From Planctomycetaceae bacterium (lineage in GTDB: Bacteria; Planctomycetota; Planctomycetia; Planctomycetales; Planctomycetaceae), in NCBI GenBank assembly GCA_003503535.1, contig DOCI01000318.1:23917-32908 (forward strand): DNA of 8,992 bases, given 5' to 3'. Below the pieces are notes generated by a model. The model searched no databases. It was not told the DNA's origin and worked only from the letters and a program-made list of their open reading frames with translations. The position numbers and the translations under genes are program-made. Shown piece after piece: positions 6,219 through 8,992 of this stretch (its first letter is position 1; each line of letters opens with the position of its first letter).

Positions 6219-6989
6219 TCAGCCAGCAATCATCCATCGTTTCAGGGCTGTTTTTGCGAAAAGCGTCACGCTCCCGAAGAGAATAATACCCTGCAGGGTG
6301 GAAATCAGGATCGCTGCGATCAGGATATCAATTCGAAACTGCCCCTGAGCTGTGAACATGTAGTAACCCAGTCCATATCGGCCAGCTTCATGGCCAGCAA
6401 AGAATTCCCCGACAATTGCTCCTACAATCGCCAAGCCTGAGGCGGTCTGCATGCCACTGATAATTTGAGGAATTGCAGAGGGAAGCTTCAATTTCCAGAG
6501 TTTCTGCCAACGGGACGCTCCGTAAAGCTGAAACAATTCCTGCAGATCCTCCCGGCTCTCGAGTAACCCATTGGTTGCAGAGGTAATGACCGGAAACAGG
6601 CTGATGATAAATGTGATGACAATCACACTCATCACGCCATAGCCGAGCCATGTGATGATCAGTGGGGAAATTGCCACAATGGGAACCGTATGCAGAAAAA
6701 TCGCATAGGGATAACAGCTGATTCGCAGCCAGCGAAACTCTGCAAAGAAGACCGCGACAGTCAATCCGACGAAAATGCTTGCCAGGAAACCGGTTACGGC
6801 GGAAAGAAATGTAATTCCAGCTGCTGAGGACAAATCTTCAGATCGATCAAACAGGACTTGGAAAACTGCCCAGGGAGTCGGCAGTAAATAGGGACCAATT
6901 CCACCAATTCGAATCAGGAGTTCCCACAAAGCTATGAAAATAACCAGAAATAACAGAGGGGGCAGCATTGATTTCAAATAATTCCACAT
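6219..6989 (-). CDS. ABC transporter permease, nitrate/sulfonate/taurine (SsuC/TauC-like) type
   Basis: 256 residues from ATG 6989; an in-frame GTG at 6998 would add three residues, and neither start has a clear SD. It is an inner-membrane permease of the BPD_transp_1 family. The sequence begins with a membrane helix (residues 9-26, PPLLFLVIFIALWELL), then YLLPTPWAV, typical of the NitT/TauT branch, and further hydrophobic segments around 59-82, 98-118, 119-138, 182-198 and 226-246. The cytoplasmic EAA loop is clear: QELFQLYGASRWQKLWKLKLP, with G157 and LP at 169-170, fitting G-X9-hydrophobic-X-LP. The substrate cannot be told. No ATPase or substrate-binding protein gene adjoins it; the next gene upstream is the divergent DUF1559 B, and DUF1559 A follows 128 bp downstream. 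Partners are presumably encoded elsewhere. Confidence 0.9.
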   Translation of the reverse strand: MWNYLKSMLPPLLFLVIFIALWELLIRIGGIGPYLLPTPWAVFQVLFDRSEDLSSAAGITFLSAVTGFLASIFVGLTVAVFFAEFRWLRISCYPYAIFLHTVPIVAISPLIITWLGYGVMSVIVITFIISLFPVITSATNGLLESREDLQELFQLYGASRWQKLWKLKLPSAIPQIISGMQTASGLAIVGAIVGEFFAGHEAGRYGLGYYMFTAQGQFRIDILIAAILISTLQGIILFGSVTLFAKTALKRWMIAG

Positions 6990-7121
6990 TTTGTACACTG
7001 GTCCCGTGGGTCTCGTTGATACTTATTTTTGTAAGGAATGAGCAAACGAATCGTTCTTAAATTAAAATGACGTCTGGTAATCCCATTAGACCAACTCGCA
7101 TGGGGGCTCAAATTCAGGATT

Positions 7122-7149
7122 TTGAAAATTAATCTGAGGCATCTATTAT
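7122..7149 (+). promoter_or_regulatory. Weaker promoter-like pair (TTGAAA-N16-TATTAT)
   Basis: TTGAAA (7122-7127) and TATTAT (7144-7149) with 16-nt spacing lie about 140 nt upstream of DUF1559 B. They may be a second or alternative start site, but A+T-rich DNA yields such pairs by chance. Confidence 0.2.
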
Positions 7150-7207
7150 GATAGAAGCTTACTGATGACAATGTTCGGTATCTCGAAAAATTATTATACT
7201 TTCTTTG

Positions 7208-7237
7208 TTGAATTGTTTTACCCGGACCTCTTATAAT
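7208..7237 (+). promoter_or_regulatory. Probable promoter of DUF1559 B (TTGAAT-N18-TATAAT)
   Basis: TTGAAT (7208-7213) and a perfect TATAAT (7232-7237) are 18 nt apart, ending 52 nt before the ATG at 7290. This is the best promoter match in the window and lies in the divergent, A+T-rich gap (6990-7289) between the permease and DUF1559 B. Confidence 0.55.
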
Positions 7238-7289
7238 TCAGTAAAGTTAAGCTGATTGTTCATATCAAAATGTTTTTATAGGATTCGAG

Positions 7290-8240
7290 ATGAAGAAGCG
7301 TCCAGGTTTTACCTTAATAGAACTTTTAGTTGTCATTGCAATCATTGCAATACTCGTGGCACTATTACTTCCAGCGGTCCAGCAAGCTCGCGAAGCGGCT
7401 CGTCGTAGTTCCTGCAAAAATAACCTGAAGCAGATCGGCTTGGCACTGCATAATTACCATGATGTGCATACGATTTTTCCTCCTGGGGGTTTAGGTACTC
7501 ATGGGCCAAGTGGCTGGGTTCACCTGCTTCCTTTTGTTGAGCAAGGAAGTTTGTATGACAATTTGTCATTTGAAGGCCCAGGTGCATTGTTCTGGTTCGG
7601 TGGAGGGGCGACTGCAAATTATACCCCATTGAATGGTGCAAAGGTTTCTGTTTATCAGTGCCCTTCCAGTCCATTGCCAGAAACAGTTTCCGTTACAGAC
7701 GCGACTGCCATGACCACGACCGTGTTGCAAATTTCCAACTACGTGCTCATATCAGGAGCTTCTGGTCTTACTCAGGTTCAGGATGATTCTTCAACATTTG
7801 GCTCCATTACAGGCAAGGGAATCCGTTCAGAAGGTGGCTCATTCTCCCATGCGAGATCCTTCCGCATGCGTGATTTTACTGATGGTACTTCCAATGTCGC
7901 AATGGTTGGTGAGCAGTCTAACTATGGCAAAAACGGAAGCGGGGCAAAAACTGATGTGAGAAGTGCTCGAGCCAGTTCTGCCTGGATGGCTCCAAATGGA
8001 AGAACCGATGTGCGTTGTTACAACACAACAACATTGAGGTATCCAATCGGGACCGTCGATTCAACATTGGCAGGAATTGCCAATGATGCTTGTAACAATC
8101 CAATTTTATCAGCACACAAAGGCGGCGCTCAGCTGGTGTTTGCGGACGGCAGTGTTCATTTTCTATCAGAAAATCTCGACTTTGATTTGACTCGTTTCCT
8201 CATGACACGAGACGATGGCAATGTGGTTGGAGAATACTAA
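7290..8240 (+). CDS. DUF1559 protein B, prepilin-like N-terminus and H-X9-DG motif
   Basis: 316 residues; the ATG at 7290 follows AGGA (7280-7283) by 6 nt. It opens MKKRPG with cleavage expected after G6, then [20 protein letters not shown] with E11 at +5, a canonical prepilin leader. The region from FTLIE to HNYHD is nearly identical to protein A (KQIGLAL versus KQMGLAL). Farther on come [21 protein letters not shown], and the HX9DG motif H276 to D286-G287 ([16 protein letters not shown]), ending DDGNVVGEY. The middle (about residues 65-260) diverges strongly in sequence and length from A, which suggests different surface-exposed parts on a shared export and assembly scaffold. A 41-bp stretch (7356-7396) is identical in DNA to the A gene, including synonymous positions. 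Transcription is divergent from the permease. The role is unknown. Confidence 0.94.
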   Translation: MKKRPGFTLIELLVVIAIIAILVALLLPAVQQAREAARRSSCKNNLKQIGLALHNYHDVHTIFPPGGLGTHGPSGWVHLLPFVEQGSLYDNLSFEGPGALFWFGGGATANYTPLNGAKVSVYQCPSSPLPETVSVTDATAMTTTVLQISNYVLISGASGLTQVQDDSSTFGSITGKGIRSEGGSFSHARSFRMRDFTDGTSNVAMVGEQSNYGKNGSGAKTDVRSARASSAWMAPNGRTDVRCYNTTTLRYPIGTVDSTLAGIANDACNNPILSAHKGGAQLVFADGSVHFLSENLDFDLTRFLMTRDDGNVVGEY

Positions 8241-8388
8241 GACTCTTCTTGCCTGAGCTAAACTACAGTTGGTTGAAAATAGTGGCTTCAACGACAAGCC
8301 TTATATCCACTGGTGAGCATTTGCAGGTTCGAGGAAGAATCTGAACGCAAAAGCTTTATCTGTGGTTTGAAAGTAATTCGGCTGATTC

Positions 8389-8445
8389 TGAGACATTGGT
8401 GTCCGCATTTATATCGGGTCAGCAATGTCTCATTTTTATTTCTTG
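8389..8445 (+). terminator. Terminator-like stem-loop between DUF1559 B and lipoprotein B
   Basis: TGAGACATTG (8389-8398) pairs with CAATGTCTCA (8423-8432), ten perfect pairs with a 24-nt loop that can add CCG/CGG pairing. It is followed directly by TTTTTATTTCTT. That is the form of an intrinsic terminator, but lipoprotein B begins only 26 nt beyond, so it may attenuate expression rather than end it. The rest of the 230-bp gap (8241-8388) shows only a minor GGCTT/AAGCC hairpin at 8284-8300. Confidence 0.55.
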
Positions 8446-8470
8446 TCCTTCTTTTTAACTGAATTTATTT

Positions 8471-8914
8471 ATGGTGTCATTAAAAAATATCTATCTGGCA
8501 ACTGTCTTCAATCTGTGTCTCTTCACATTTATCGGTTGCAATTCTGGGGACTCTGATCGCGGCCCAACGGGTGTGCTGGTTGGTACAGTGACTTTTGAAG
8601 GCGAGCCGGTGACCGAGGGGGTCATACAATTGACTCATGTAACCAAGGGGATTGGAGGAACAGGAACAATTGGTCCTGATGGAACCTATAAAGTCGACTC
8701 CGCACAAGGGGGATTGCCTTTGGGGGAGTACCAGATCACTGTCATACCTCCCATGGTCGAAGTTGATTCCGGTCCTAATTCACCTAAGACCGAGAGTCCA
8801 AAGCAAATGCCCAACATTCCCCCAAAATATAGATCGCCAAGCACAAGTGGATTGAAATTTGATATCCAAAAGGGTGAAAATACACTGGATATCAAAATGG
8901 AAAACAAGAAATAG
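8471..8914 (+). CDS. Lipoprotein B with carboxypeptidase-regulatory-like domain
   Basis: 147 residues from ATG 8471. The signal sequence MVSLKNIYLATVFNLCLFTF ends in the lipobox FIGC with C23 as the lipidated cysteine, followed by NSGDSDRGPTG. The mature domain reads VLVGTVTFEGEPVTEGVIQL, GPDGTYKVDSAQGGLPLGEYQITVIPP, then a proline/serine-rich segment (about 95-115) and IPPKYRSPSTSGLKFDI with the end NTLDIKM. This is the same fold pattern as lipoprotein A, with the same cysteine position and closely similar C-terminal segment. It is downstream of DUF1559 B by 230 bp with a terminator-like hairpin between. No SD is evident. It is probably envelope-anchored; its substrate or partner is unknown, and a structural link to the DUF1559 product is inference. 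Confidence 0.85.
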   Translation: MVSLKNIYLATVFNLCLFTFIGCNSGDSDRGPTGVLVGTVTFEGEPVTEGVIQLTHVTKGIGGTGTIGPDGTYKVDSAQGGLPLGEYQITVIPPMVEVDSGPNSPKTESPKQMPNIPPKYRSPSTSGLKFDIQKGENTLDIKMENKK

Positions 8915-8969
8915 TGCTGTTGAACTCGTGTTTACTCGATATACAGGTTCTGCTTGCGGTTCATGTTAG

Positions 8970-8992
8970 TAGAGCATATTCAAAAATCACCT
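8970..8992 (+). repeat. Dispersed repeat, second copy, cut by right edge
   Basis: The last 23 bases match 4127-4149 in 22 positions and lie in the same orientation, 56 nt after lipoprotein B. The repeat probably continues beyond the window. Confidence 0.55.

Overview
The window most likely comes from a planctomycete (phylum Planctomycetota). Three things point that way: two DUF1559 proteins, each with a type IV prepilin-like N-terminus and a C-terminal H-X9-DG motif; small lipoproteins with a carboxypeptidase-regulatory-like fold directly downstream of each; and a BBP7-like outer-membrane barrel protein. Long gene-free gaps full of short palindromic repeats, and starts with weak or no Shine-Dalgarno, fit the same picture. 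Genus cannot be assigned from the sequence alone.

Layout, left to right: (1) the 5' end of a secreted BBP7-like protein on the minus strand, running off the left edge (1-323). (2) A 727-bp gap holding an ATCCGTG-type repeat cluster and the upstream region of aceE. (3) A full-length aceE (1051-3747, plus strand), the E1 component of pyruvate dehydrogenase, without aceF or lpd beside it. (4) A 635-bp gene-free stretch built of palindromic repeats. Its first hairpin sits just after aceE and could act as the terminator. (5) A minus-strand group read right to left: an ABC permease (6989-6219), DUF1559 protein A (6090-5053), lipoprotein A (4853-4383). (6) A divergent plus-strand pair: DUF1559 protein B (7290-8240) and lipoprotein B (8471-8914). 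(7) The start of a dispersed repeat at the right edge that matches one at 4127-4149 in 22 of 23 bases.

The most interesting structure is the twin arrangement on the right. Two paralogous DUF1559-lipoprotein cassettes point away from each other around a permease that has no ATPase or binding protein in view. Each cassette has a promoter-like sequence 53-61 nt ahead of its DUF1559 gene. Each also has a strong stem-loop between its DUF1559 gene and its lipoprotein gene. This suggests a conserved two-gene module, with a cell-surface pilin-like protein and an envelope lipoprotein made at different levels from one transcript. The biochemical role of the module is unknown. No rRNA, tRNA, CRISPR array or transposase gene was seen.
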